Made by a program: the position numbers and the translations under genes. The notes beneath the pieces were generated by a model that was not told the origin of the DNA, ran no database searches, and saw only the letters and a list, made by a program, of their open reading frames with translations. Positions 13,302 to 25,407 of a stretch of 64,000 nucleotides of DNA are shown here, piece after piece. Source of the DNA: Thalassia testudinum (lineage: Eukaryota; Streptophyta; Magnoliopsida; Alismatales; Hydrocharitaceae); contig JAZHRO010000063.1 in NCBI GenBank assembly GCA_037157565.1, forward strand, positions 94,736,001-94,800,000, in the 5' to 3' direction. Position 1 is the first letter of the stretch; every line of letters starts with the position of its first letter.

Positions 13302-13905
13302 AACCTCAGTTACTATTCATACCAAAGTTAGATCTCTTCATATACTTGATTATTAGGTAGATTAACGTTGTCCGTACACTAAATTAGTAAAATCCCTAAT
13401 TAAACCACAATTAAGGGATGATTTTGTAACCTAAATTATCATGTTTTAAACTAGGTTACTATTCATCCTAAAATTACATCTCATCACGTATTTGATTGTT
13501 GGGTAGAGATTAATGTTGTCTACATCTCAATCTAGTAAAATCCCTAATTGAACTCTAATTTTGTGGTGATTTAGTGGCCTAAATCACCAACTTTTAGTCT
13601 CAATTATTGTTCATCCCAAAATTACATCTCTTGATGTAGTTGATTATTGGATAAAGATTAATGTTGTCTACACCTTAATTTAGTAAAATCCCTAATTAAT
13701 TGTGATGTAGCCTAAATCACCATGTTTTAACCTCAATTATTGTTCATCCCAAAATTAAATCTCTTGATATATACTTGATTATTGGTTAAATTATTGTTAT
13801 CGACACATTAATTTAGTAAGATCCCTAATTAAACTTTAAATTTGTGGTGATTCAGTGACAAAAATCACCATGTTTTAACCTCAATTACTATTCATTCCGA
13901 GATTA
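13302..13905. repeat. Tandem array, about four copies of a 148-bp unit
   Basis: Units start near 13302, 13450, 13597, 13729 and (partial) 13877, so spacings are 148, 147, 132 and 148 bp. Each begins like TTAACCTCAATTACTATTCAT and includes TTTAGTAAAATCCCTAATTA. It lies inside hAT-1 upstream of the transposase remnant. Confidence 0.85.
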
Positions 13906-14019
13906 TTGATGTTAAATTGTGATACATCTCCTATCGGATCATGGTTAACGGTTTGAAATGGTAATTCATGTCTTGTAGGTGTTAAATTATATCAGGTCAC
14001 TCAAGTGAGGATGTTACAG

Positions 14020-16790
14020 AAATTTAATGGAATTATGCCACTCCCATAAAAGGAGACAAAGGAAAGTCACAATGTAACTTTTTTGGTAAAAGGTTGATGG
14101 GAGGAGGCATCACAAGATTGAAGCAATATTTGTTAGGCGAATACAAAAATGTAACCAAGTGTAAAAATAAAACTAAACAAGATATGCTATTAATGCGAGA
14201 CAATTTAGAGGGAAAGTAATCAAAAGGCAAGGAGAAAAATCAAGGAGAGAGCTCAGAGAGGGGATGTTTCATAAGACTGTGGGAAAAATAGTACAATGAA
14301 ATAGATAAAACTATCCTAGTGATTGTGAAACTCCTGCACAAAGACAAGCATACAAGAATGCTATTAGAGAATCTACAAGGAGTGAAATAAAAGGTGACAA
14401 GAAGAGGAATTTGCCCGTAAAAGGTTGTTTTATGAGAAAGGAGGTGGAAGTGCTCGTATCAGCATCTACGACTATTCTACAAAAAAATAAAAGGGGATAG
14501 AATTTGGGATATCGGCTAGCATGAAATATGTTCCTAGCAAAGACAAGAAGTAAAAGACCGTCAAAGGGATGTTTAGAAATGTTGGAGAAAATGTAAAAAA
14601 GGCCATCTCCACGCTCCCTTTTGCACATTCCATCCTAGTAAATATAGCAAATGGATCATTTTTGCAACATGCTATGGATAAGATTTTCCAAGGAGGAATG
14701 GGGGTAAAGATCCTACCACACATGAGATCATGAACAAGTACTTGTATATGCATAAGGATGACATTAAAACCTACATACATAGGTTGAAAAGGTTATGAAC
14801 ATATTATGATGTGTCAATTATGTGTGATGGGTGGATCAAATTCACCAAAAGGCAAATCATAAATTTCCGTCATTATTGTAATGGGTATATGATCTCCTTG
14901 AAATTTTTGGATACATCCGATCAAGTCAAAGATTATAAATACATATACCGTTTGATGGTGAATGTTGGTAAGGAGGTTGGACCCAAACATGTGCAAGTGA
15001 TTACAGATAATGATAGCAATTTTAAGATAATTAGTAAGAAATTGATGAAGGCTTAGCAAGTATACAATTTTTTGGACTCTCTATGCAACCCATTCCATTG
15101 ATCTCATTCTCAAGGACTTCGCAAAGAGGAAAACAATAAATAACCTCATTTAAGATACGTGACAAGGTTCAAAATATCAATTTCGACACCATGCCAATGA
15201 ATTTCTAAGTATGCATTTCGAGGGCATGCCAAGGGCACATCATGGAAACGCCTATATTTTGATGATAAATTTTGACAATTTTGATAGCCAAAAAATATAC
15301 CATTTCAGAGACACGTCGAGGATATGTCGATGCATACTAACAAAAATGGCAGAATTAGTCAAAATGATATAAATTTCAAGAAAATCAAATGCCAATTATG
15401 TAACAATAAGAATGGCAGCGACAGTGGAGCAACAGCAACAACGCAAAGGAGTAGCACAATAGCGACAATGCAGCAGTAGAGTAGCAATTGCAACAGCAAC
15501 CTCTGCAGGTCAATATGCCACCCGTGCCAACCATGCCGTCAACATGCCGCCGACAAGGTCGGTATGCTGGAGAAATCCCTGAGTTTCAACACCACACCTA
15601 TGTCGATATGGCCTACTTCCAAAAACCACCATTTTTGCGACATGTCGTCAGCATCTAAAACACTGATGCGCAGTTATATTTATAATCACCGACATATAAT
15701 AGCAATGATGAGGCAGTTTTGTAAAAGTGAGCTTGTAAGACCAGCCATCACCTAATTTGCAACAACTTACATCCCATTGTTGAGTTTTCTAGATAACAAA
15801 GTTGAATTGAAGATGTTCATCTCCAACTATTGATATACAAACAAAGAGCATAATGCAAATCAAGAAGAATGTGGAGGTATTGGTGACCTTCACAAAATTT
15901 AGGGACATTTGTTCATGAGTTGTGAAGATAATCAAATATGTTGTGATCATGCTAAGGATGGTTGATGGTGATAAAAAATCAACCTTGGCAAGTATCCATG
16001 GAAATAATGAATCAAAATGTCAAATAAAATGGTGATAAAATATTTCAAAAATGTGTTACTATCCTTTGAGACAAATATTGCCACATGCCCAACATAAAAC
16101 TCTTCCCGCTATGACTATCTATGATTTATGAAATTTAAATTTATTTCACACAATTCACTACAAGTTACGTGAATGAATTTATCATAAGTTCATTTTTATT
16201 TTTCTACTTCAGCTAAATGATGGCATTTGCATGGCACAGATACTCCTAAACTTTGTCGAGTTGCTATAAAAATTTTATCTCAGACAGAATCGGTAGGAGG
16301 CTTTGAAAGAAATTGGAGTGCCTTCAACTTGATTCACTCACAGAGAAGAAATCACCTTGACAGTAACAAATTGATGGACTTGGTATTCGTGCACTACAAC
16401 ATCAAACTAAAGATGAAACATATATGAAAAGAAGAAAATAAGGAAGAGGATATGGACCTAACAGATGTAGCATACCTTTTTTGAGATAGAAAAGAGGGAG
16501 ATGTTTTACAAGAATGGTTGAATAGTAATGAAGAACCATTGCTTAATAAAAATGATGGTCCTGATCTAGAGATGGCAAAGAGAATTGAGGCAGATATATC
16601 TAAATTTACATGTAGTAGATCTAGTAGAAGAGTAATCCGTAGCCTTGAAACTGAAGAGAGTCCAAAGGAAGATTCAGGACCTTCAAGAGGAACATAAAAT
16701 GATGACAATGATGATGGAGATGATGATGCAGTGATGGTTAACGAGCCACATGTAGAAAGTAATGATGGAGGAGATGAGAGATATCATCAT
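14020..16790 (+). pseudogene. hAT-1 transposase, degenerate
   Basis: A BED-like zinc finger remnant is at about 14050-14165 (CNFFGKRLMGGGITRLKQYL), with the first Cys and the His lost. The transposase core is at about 14690-15055: PTTHEIMNKYL, then MCDGWIKFTKRQIINFRHYC, then VQVITDNDSNFK. After the nested MITE the core resumes at about 15664-15800 (IIAMMRQFCKSELVRPAIT). The C-terminal hATC dimerisation segment is at 16227-16425, with SVGGFERNWSAFNLIHSQRR and NKLMDLVFVHYN. A Ser/Asp-rich tail follows to about 16790. Several stops and frameshifts are present, so it cannot make protein. The family cuts and pastes DNA with an RNase H-fold core. Confidence 0.85.
15164..15663. mobile_element. MITE nested in hAT-1
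   Basis: It interrupts the transposase frame between KDFAKRKTINNLI and IYNHRHIIAMMRQ. The ends CAAGGTTCAAAATATC and GCATCTAAAACACTG are imperfect inverted repeats related to the hAT-1 termini. Flanks atacgtga and atgcgcag are a poor 8-bp match. The interior shares ATGCCGTCAACATGCCG-type and CAGCAGTAG/CAACAGCAAC sequence with the MITE at 33328-33700. Confidence 0.65.
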
Positions 16791-18740
16791 CAAGGTCTTA
16801 GTAGAGAGTATGTCCAACATGAATACATGTAAAGATATACAAATATATATGGAGACCATATACCAAGTCCACCTCGTTACAATGACGCAAGGACAGGGTA
16901 TGGGTATGCCTCAAGCCATTCTATAATGTCCATCGATTTAAGTTGATTGGTGGGATCTCTTAATCTGACGACAGAATCAATCTTTGGAGATAACCTAGGA
17001 TCATAATCAGTTACTATAGTGGTTACAAATCTCATTACACCAGCCCTCAGTACCAGCTCCAAGATGAGGCGTAAAGTTCATCTCATTACTTCCCCAACTA
17101 CACCAACCCTCCATCTTTTATGGTTCCTCCTATGATTATAATTATCGCCACCAAAGTAATAGTACCCGAGGTGATCTTACAAGCTATGGAATATTCCCTG
17201 AGTATTTTGCACCTCAAGATCCCTAACCATTTTTTTATCAACCTTCACACTCTACTACACTTCCTTCTCAACTACCACGAAGTTCATTAATGAGACAACG
17301 TGAACCTTGTGAATCATCAGGTTCTACATTAAAACGAGGTGGTTCTACTGGGTGCACATATTTAAGAGGACATGAAGATGAATCTACTGAGGGTAGATCA
17401 AGAACTAAAAACAGGAACAATTCCTCCAACAGTCACAGTCGATATCAACGTCTTGTAATACTTCTATATTGCAGTGATAAAGACTATCAACGATACATCA
17501 ATAAATACAATACTCGATATAACTACATGGTAAGGGAATCCTACTACGAATAGAGGAAGATAATCAGAGGTGAGGTATCGAGCATTACTATGAACATTTT
17601 TCAATTGTTATCATGTTATGTGCATTTTCTTTTCAATATATGACTTTGTCGATATGCAACTAGAGCATTTATATTATATTTTCATTCAAAATTTATTATT
17701 TTGATCTTCTAGGTATTTCTTTATACATGTAGTAATTATTAAAATGTTAATTCTCATCAAATTTGACATTTGGGATATTTTGAATCTTGTTTAGGGACTT
17801 CCCCAAAATTTGTTGATATCAACAACATATCCTCGACATCACCTTTTTGACTTGTCAACACAATATCGATATCGACATTTAAAACCTTACCAAAGACATC
17901 TCCCACCACCCACCACACGCCTTAAAAGCCATGCTTGCAAGAGTATCGCTAGCAAGAATTAAAAGCAAGGGCACTAAAGGACACCCTTACCTTACTCCAC
18001 GTTGCGACTACATCTAAGTACTATCTAGCATGCCATTCAAAACGGAGAAATCATAATGCACCCCTTCGTCCACTAAATCGATCTCTCTAGGAATCATCAT
18101 CACCTCAGGATCTCCCACAAATATTCTCAAGACATGGAGTCATATGCCTTCAAAAAACCCACCTTCCACAAAAAACACTTTCTACCATATCACCAGGTTG
18201 CCACCATCTCAACCAAAATAAGACTCATGTAAAGATCGTCAATACAGAAAGGTTGACTGCACCTAACTAGCAATGCTAGGAAGCACATATCTCAACCTAT
18301 TTACGAGAACCTTCACCACCATCAAGTAGGCAGCATTAGACAAAGCAATCAGACAATAGTCATCAATCCCCTCCACCCCAATCCTTTTGGTAGCAAAAAG
18401 AAATAAAACTTATTCAGCCTCTCAAATCCACAATTTTCCTTCAAGACCTCATGAACCATAGCCAAAAATTCCTCTTTAATAACCTCCCAAAACTCTGTAT
18501 AGAAAAGGATAGGGAATTCATATAACCCGAGCAAGCCCTCGACCTAAGCCCACCAACTATCTACCTCCTCCCTGCAATGATGTCCTCAACCTAGAAGGAG
18601 CCAATTAGATTGGACCTCCTTACGCTAGCCGAGAGATAGAAGAAGCAAGTGTTGGAATCCCCCTTCTTCAACTATAACTTTTATGACTTTTGCCTCCAAT
18701 CCATCTCCCTTTTGAAATTAGATTAAAAAATAATCTTACG

Positions 18741-18935
18741 ATCTTACCTAAAGTAAATTGGAAGTAGGGCAACAAAGTATAAGTCAACCCAAGCGACAAA
18801 GAAGGCGCCAGGCAATCACTTGGTTGAAGTCCCTTGCCTAAAAAAACTTCTAAAAGGTTTCCCTTAAATACTAATAATAAAAAATTAATTTTATGCTCTT
18901 TATTTGTCTAAGTTTAGTAACATTTTTAGTTGATG
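18741..18935. repeat. Short hAT-2-like terminal remnant between LINE-1 and LINE-2
   Basis: Sequence near 18795-18830 (AAGCGACAAAG then GGCGCCAGGCAATCACTTGG) resembles the hAT-2 left end (AAGCGACCAGGCAATGAGG). Otherwise it is AT-rich with nothing recognised. Confidence 0.35.
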
Positions 18936-19251
18936 TTTTTTTTTCTTTTGCAAAGTGACATTAGATAGCAACCTTACAAAGTACATTGAAGGAGGGGAGG
19001 GGCCCAGCTTCCATGCAGATTACATCCCAAACAATGCCAGGCTAGAACATGAGCTAGCCTAACGACAATCCTATTCACCTTAGACAAGGAAAACCCAGCA
19101 TGAGAGTCAAGCAAATAAGAACAATGATGGACGACTTCGAGTTTTCCAGTTAGGCTGCTGAAGGGCTAGAACTTGCCTTACAAGATTGACAGCATCGAAG
19201 AGAATCGCCACATCTTGCGAGCTAGCATGGGAGGCCAGTAGAAAGCCTTTT

Positions 19252-20090
19252 TTAATAGCCTAGATTTCCACCTCTTGATATGGAATTGACCAGCGTGGCA
19301 TTGCACCTGATACAATTTCCAGCCTGATCAAATAACACTGCAGCTACCACCGAGTGAAGCCCTCCAACAGCTCCATCCACCTTGATCAAATAGAAGTTCA
19401 ACGGAATTATCATTTCTTGAAATTGATCAGGAATGGTATTCACCACCATGGAGGAGTTGTGTGGATGAACTCTTTTATAGTTGCTATAAAATCTAACCAT
19501 GTTTTGCGCCTAGTCAATGACTAGCAGTGGAGAAGGGGTGCAATTCTTGTTCACCACCTTGCAGCAGTGCTGCCAAAGAGCTTGTAGCATATAGAATGGT
19601 AAATATTTTGGCTGACCTGCATCAGACAGCTGGCTGTCCAAATTCACAATAAAATCCCACCAATGTACATTTATTTCAGTAACTCTGAAACCCAAATAGA
19701 ACCAAAGGGCCCTTGCAAATTGACATCCCGACAAAATATGTTCCCAGGCTTAAGTCAGTAGATAAATCGGGTGAAACTCCCACTTCCAACATCAGAGTTC
19801 AATAAGCAGATCTAGCTGTAAATATCCCCTTTGGGTGAGGCTTCCAAACTAATAAGTCTGATCCACGGTGCAATGGAGTTGAAAGAATTACTTGGGCAGT
19901 CTCCTGAGTGAAAAGTTGGCGCACCAACTCTAAGTTCCTCTGAGAACCATCCGAGTCTAACAAGCTAGCAACCTTATTAAGTTGCAGACTTGAGGAGTTC
20001 ACGGGCAATAGAGCAATATCATCCTTGGTAGCCCATTCATATATTTATTTTCCGATCGTCTCCCACCATCCATTTTGCATGCAATCTTAG
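19252..20090 (-). pseudogene. LINE-2 zf-RVT and RNase H-like C-terminus
   Basis: The pieces in order are KWMVGDDRKINI with a stop where a Trp is expected, LVRQLFTQETAQVILSTPLH, VWKPHPKGIFTARSAY, then GCQFARALWFYLGF (19510-19734). The last is IKVDGAVGGLHSVVAAVLFD (19252-19500), an RNase H-fold start. Several stops separate them. Confidence 0.75.
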
Positions 20091-20132
20091 TTTCTCTTTA
20101 ATTTGACCCATCGCCTTCATAAAAGCAGCATT

Positions 20133-23100
20133 CTCGAGGCAAGCACCTCAAGCGACCAGGCAATGAGGTGAGGCACTAGAGCAAGATGTCACCTCAACGA
20201 ACACCCAAGCGATGGCCTTCGATCAGGCGACTCGCCTCCTCGACTCAAGTGGCACCTTGTCGCCTCTCCGCCTCATCGCCCAAAACCCTAACCCAATTTG
20301 AAGTCTTTTAAAAAAAAAAAAGAAACAAACCGCCACCACCGACATTCCAATTGAAGCCTCTATGACCTTTGAGTTTCCATTACCAGACCCTTATTTATGT
20401 GTGTCATGAGTTGACTTCTCCACGTCAACCCCCATCGCCATTATCATCGGAGCCGCGAAGCAACTCGAGCTTCTTCGACCACCATCGCTGAACATCACTT
20501 GCCATCTACACCACCTCCTCAACCTCGATCGCCCGGGTATGACCATCGCTTGCCATCAGCGTTGTTGAGGTAAGCGCCATCACATTTTTTTTCGTCTCTT
20601 TCACTCCCAGAACGAAAGAAGCAGTCCGAGTCAACAGTAATATGTATATTATTAAATCTAACACCAGAGAACATTATGTTGTATTGTATTAAATCTAAAT
20701 ATAAATATGCATATTATATCTTTAGTATATAAGTATGTATGTATTCTGTTATATATGTATGTGTATATATATGTATATATACTATTATATAATGTGGTAT
20801 CTGTTAATATATTATATTTGTTTTCAACTTACATCATTGTTTGCAACTTCACATATATTTTGAATTTTGTAGATGGATGAATCAAAGAGAAAGCACCCAT
20901 GTTGGAAGTATGTCACATTGGAGGGCTTAAAAAAGACTAATGATACAAAGTATACTTTCTGTGGTAGGATAGTGAAAGGGGAGATTCATAGAACTACTGG
21001 GTGTATTACCAGTGACGATAAAAACACAACAATATGTCCAAAAGCTCCACAACATGTGAGAGAGGAGTTGAGAGAATATCGACAATCTAAAAAAGAAGAA
21101 AAAGAAAGATTTATGAAAGATTTTCTTTACGATGAGCCGCTTAATGATGATGATGATGGAGACGTAGAAGTGAATGCCTTATGAGGACCCATAAGCAGAT
21201 TCACAACTAAAAGAAGAGTAAAAAATCCTGCACAATCACATGCAAAGAAGACTTGAATCATGATGAGTGCTGGTGGAAGTAGAAGTGGACTTCCTCTAAT
21301 AAAGAAGTTTCATCGACAAATGGATAAGTTTACGAAGGTTGATCCTGAGAATGTGTTTCGGAAACAAAAAAGAAGATTGTTGACAAAACAAACTACAATT
21401 TTTGAGGTTTTCAAGGGAAGAGATGCAGTTGTATGAATCATTGCAAAATGGATGTACCGTGACAACATATTGCATTCAATGTTGTTAAAAATATCTAATT
21501 TGAGATAATAATTGAGGCAATTGGTCATTTTGGCCCTGGATTGAAGCCTCCTTACCATGAAGTAAGAGTTCCTTTATTGAGATATCATGTGAACGAGACT
21601 CAGGATTTCATCACCAAACATCATGATGCTTGGAAGAAATATGGATGCACATTAATGACAGATGATTGGACCGATAGAAAAAGTAGAACACTTATAAATT
21701 TTCTTGTCAATTCTCCTCTGAGAACTGTTTTCTTGGAGTCCATTAATGCATCATCCTACGTAAAGACAAAGGAGAAGTTTTGCGAGCTGATAAGTGACAT
21801 GATCGTCGTGTCGAGGAGGAATATGTGATTCAAGTCGTTAATGATAACGCATCGAATTATATTCTTGTTGGTAATAAATCTCTATTTATTTTAACATGTG
21901 TATTTTCTTTACCAATGTAAGCATTGTAAAATATAAAAAATATCATTTTTTTCCATAGGCAAATTACTGAAGGCTAAGCATCCCCAAGTTTATTGGATTC
22001 CTTATGCTGCACACTGCATCGATCTGATGTTGGAAGATTTTGGGAAGTTAGAGGATATAAAAAAGATACTCAAGCATACATTGGAATTTAGTTATATATA
22101 CATGCATCTTTCAATCTTAAATTTGATAAGGCAGTTCACAAGTAGGGAATTGTTGAGACCTGCAATTACAAGATTTGCTACATCTTTCCCCACCTTACAG
22201 AACATTCATAGACAAAAGGTAAATTTAAGGAAGATGTTCACTTCAGATAAGTGGATCACTTCTAAAAATGCAAAAGAAGATAAGGGAAAGAAGGTAGCAA
22301 CAATGATCATGATGCCTTCATTTTAGAATAAGGTTGTTTACATTCTCAATGGTACGTCTGCTCTTGTGAGAATGCTTCATCTTATTGACTCGGAGAAGAA
22401 GCTTGCAATGGGATACATATACGAAGCAATGAATAAAGCTAAGGAAGCTGTCATGAAGACTTTTAACAATAATGCTAAAAAGTTTAGACCTATTTGCGAC
22501 ATCATTGATAAGAGGTGGGATTGCCAGCTTCATAAGCATCTACATGCAATAGGATATTTCCTCAATCCTGAATTCTCTTATAAAAATCATAATCTTGATT
22601 TTGATTCGGAGATTATGAATGGATTCTACAATGTCTTCGCAAAATTGGAGCTAATGAGAGTGTGCAAGACAAAATAACACGAGAAATTTCTATTTATAGA
22701 AATGCGCAAGGACTCTTTGGAACACCTATGACGATTACACAAAAGAAGACCATTGCCCCAACTAGTCCAGTGGTATAATTTTTTTATAGTAACTTTCCAG
22801 GTAATATTAAATAACTTATTATCTTTTTCCAATGGAGTGGTGGAATGTCTTTGGTGGGTCTGCACCAAACTTGGCAAAATTGACACTGAAGGTGCGAGAT
22901 CTTACTTATTATAAAGCCTCGGGATGCGAAATGAATTGGAGTGTATTTGAAAATGTAAGTTATAAACTAATTCATAATATGCATTGCATTAATTTTATTA
23001 AGCAATTTTATACTAATTCTTTTACTTTGGAAATCTATATAAGTTCACTCAAAGAAGAGATCCATTGACACAACAAAAGTTGAATGATCTTGTATTTGTT

Positions 23101-23839
23101 AAATACAACGGAACTTTAAGGGATCAATATGAAGATAGGGATTATCTTGATCCCATTTCCCTCCAGGAGATTGATGATTCAAATGAATGGCTATTAAGGA
23201 GAATGGAGGGAGATGAAGAAAATGTAGATGATCTTGTGTTTGGTAATGATGATCTCACTTGAGACATGGTTGAGCTTGCATCAAGTATTAATGAGCAAGA
23301 CACTTCTCGACGTATTCAAGCTCGTGCTACTACAAAGACAAATAGTCTTAAGTAGGCCAAGGGAAAAGTGAAAGCTCCAATAGTCATTGAAGAAGAGAAA
23401 GAGTATGTGGACAGTGATGACAATGAGGAAAAGAGAAGATTGAAGAAGTTGCTGGTGACGATGACGATGACGAATTGAATCTTGAAGATGATTCTAGCGA
23501 ATGATGTGTTATATTATTTGAGAATTGTTAACTTCAAATGACAATTTTGATTTTTATTTTTTTCTACCTTAATTGTGTAGAAGCTTTTCTTTCTTTACAA
23601 TTTTAAATTATGTGAAACAATTTTTGACAATAGAATTATTATCATTTTCTTTTACTTAAAGTCTCCAACATTATTATTAGACATGATTTTATAAATTTAG
23701 TGCTATTAAATTGAGTTAATAAGATATATATGTGCAAATAAAAAATGGTCACCTCAATTCACCTGGGTTATTGCCTTTTTGTCGCCTCTCTCCTCGGACG
23801 ATTTTGAGCTATGTCACCTTGATATCGCCTTTCACATTT
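20133..23839 (+). mobile_element. hAT-2: hAT transposon inserted in LINE-2
   Basis: 3,707 bp between direct repeats gcagcatt (20125-20132) and acagcatt (23840-23847). Removing the element and one repeat restores an open LINE-2 frame across the junction (SLWEYTIKLL into AAFMKAMGQIKEKL), which supports the boundaries. Both ends are rich in GGCGA/CAAGCGACC words; the terminal inverted repeats are weak. It carries a fairly well-preserved spliced transposase. Confidence 0.8.
20873..23500 (+). pseudogene. hAT-2 transposase, two introns, a few inactivating changes
   Basis: Starts at ATG 20873 (MDESKRKHPCWKYV). A BED finger remnant follows (YTFCGRIVKGEIHRTTG), with the first Cys absent. Downstream are KQTTIFEVFKGRD, then FGPGLKPPYHEVRVPLL, the core GCTLMTDDWTDRKSRTLINF, VNDNASN, and AHCIDLMLEDFGKLEDIK. 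These lead to RELLRPAITRFATSFPTL, RWDCQLHKHLHAIGYFLNPE and WWNVFGGSAPNLAKLTL. The hATC end is CEMNWSVFENVHSKKR and LNDLVFVKYN, with an acidic tail. Two GT..AG introns fit: 21871-21958, which joins to VGKLLKAKHPQVYWIPYAAH, and 22955-23043. In-frame stops occur at about 21182, 21253, 22324 and 22675, with a frameshift near 21828, so this copy is probably inactive. Confidence 0.85.
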
Positions 23840-24987
23840 ACAGCATTACATAAAAGGGGAATCAGCAGCTTAATTGTATACTCCCAAAGTGACTCCATTG
23901 GAAAATAAATGCTCTGCAAATATTTCTATCAGTATCCTTCATTATCCACTAAAAGTGACCACCCTATCTTCATGATAAGGGTGCAATTTAGCTAATGCAT
24001 TAGCTTGAAGCCCAACCCACCTTCATCCTTAGGCAAACATATTTTCTCCCAAGCTTTCATATAACAATGTTTTTATTTCATCCGTATGGTGGGAAGTCTC
24101 TAATTAATTTGTCCAGATGGTGGCACAACTTCTTGGTGAATATAGTAGTCTTCATGAGGTAAATTGGCAAGGAGCTAAGGGTGCTCAGAATCAAAACTCC
24201 TCTACCTGCTTGTGAGAGTAATCTGGATTTCCAGCCGTGAAGATTGTATGTAAATTTTGTCAGGATTAAATCTTTAACTTGGAGTAGTTTCTGTCATCCA
24301 ATAATGGAACCCCCAGATAAAGCTCATCCTTAGCCATGCTCACCACCTTTTTTATCCTCATAATATCATTCTGATTTGCAGCAGTAACTATACAGTTGAA
24401 GTAAATTCTAGACTTGCAATAGTTTACTTTTTGGCCCCAGCATTCCTCATATTCAAAGAGTAGTAGTAACTTTTGCAAATAGAATGGTGTCATCAGCAAA
24501 ACATTAAATGAGTAACAGGATCAACATTCCTTTTGGGTTTAAAGCCTGAGATCCTCCTTGAGTGAAGGGCAAGATCTAATATTCTTAATAAATACTCAGA
24601 GCATAGTATAAATATATACAGTGACATAGGGCATCCTTGCCTGATTTCTCATGACGGCCTGATGTTAGGAGATGGAGTGCCATTCACTAATACTTGAAAA
24701 GAATCAGAGGTGATGCATGACACAATTAAATTAACCAAAGAAGTGGCAATATGCAATTAGTACGACAATATTGAATAAAGTCCCATTCCACTCTGTCAAA
24801 TGCTTTCTCCATATCTAATGTTAACACCATGGATCCCCCCTTCCTTTTTTATTCTTTCATTGCATGGATAAGGTCCTTAGCCAAAATAATGTTATCTGTG
24901 AGACAAAAGCAGATTGACTTCCCGAAATAATTCTCTTGAGAATGGGCTTGTCGAACAATTTGGTGACTAATTTGTACAAAGTATGAG

Positions 24988-25407
24988 TCACACTTGCTGA
25001 ACATAGTCGTTTGGTACAGAAGGGGTAATGAGCTTTTGAATAAGGGCTAAAAAAGTTTTGCTCATCACAGATGGCATCACTTGCTTATTGAAGCATTCAT
25101 GGACAAAGAAGATCACATCACGACCCACTGTAGTCCATCCCTTCTGATAAAAGATGGCTAGGAAACCATCCGATCCCGGACTTTTGGTAGGGAGCATAGA
25201 AAAAACGGTGTCACGTATTTCCTCTTCATTTGGAACCTGCAAACATTTTCTGTTCTCAACCCCCGTGGGCCAATCTTGCTCAGCAAAAGAAGCAATAGGA
25301 CTGAAGCGAACCCTTTGAGATGTATATAGCTTTGAACAAAAATTAAAGAAGCGGTCTCTGATTTTCTTTAAATCAAAAGTCTCCTCCCCAGGAGGCAATT
25401 TAATCAT
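24988..25407 (-). pseudogene. LINE-2 reverse transcriptase, N-terminal part
   Basis: 139 codons open on the minus strand, with the hallmark LPTKSPGSDGFLAIFYQKGW region of plant L1 RTs followed by FFVHECFNKQVMPSVMSKTF and ALIQKL. It is continued downstream in other frames (SGSQSAFV near 24920, then the broken FADDT). The polymerase would copy LINE RNA at a nicked target; this copy is frameshifted. Confidence 0.8.

Larger units (their letters stand above)
12864..17889 (+). mobile_element. hAT-1: degenerate hAT transposon inserted in LINE-1
   Basis: 5,026 bp. The left terminus CAAGGTTTTAAATGTCGA and the right terminus TCGACATTTAAAACCTTA are inverted repeats with a one-base difference. They are flanked by 8-bp target duplications ccaaagag (12856-12863) and ccaaagac (17890-17897), the length expected for hAT. 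Subterminal sequence is rich in GATATGTCGA-like words. It contains a decayed transposase (14020-16790), a 148-bp tandem array (13302-13905) and a nested MITE (15164-15663). Confidence 0.85.
11501..18740 (-). mobile_element. LINE-1: L1-type LINE, 5'-truncated, split by two insertions
   Basis: Read on the minus strand, the order is: endonuclease-RT linker (18600-18740, MDWRQKS and GDSNTCFF), RT front (18349-18540, FPILFYTEFWEVIKEEFLAMV then FFLLPKG), then SNAAYLMVVKVLVNR (about 18300). Next come the RT catalytic box LRYADDSLFF at about 12790-12818 and the thumb region WSGRLLSRGGGLVLLKDVL (about 12450-12540). Finally there is a KWEYSS/GGLGF-like segment and FPRLYAL-like RLYALVNDKLHSV (11560-11940). 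The 3' end is the poly(T) at 11501-11508. hAT-1 (12864-17889) and a G-rich repeat (12006-12288) interrupt it. Frameshifts and stops make it dead. Confidence 0.82.

Noticed and set aside
13302..13905. Spaced repeats as a CRISPR array
   Set aside because: Units are 148 bp, contiguous and diverged, with no short repeat/unique spacer pattern, and the context is a plant hAT element.
20135..23796. Alternative hAT-2 boundaries from similarity to the 58031 element ends
   Set aside because: The flanks give no 8-bp duplication there, whereas 20133-23839 gives a 7/8 match and restores the LINE frame; kept only as an alternative.
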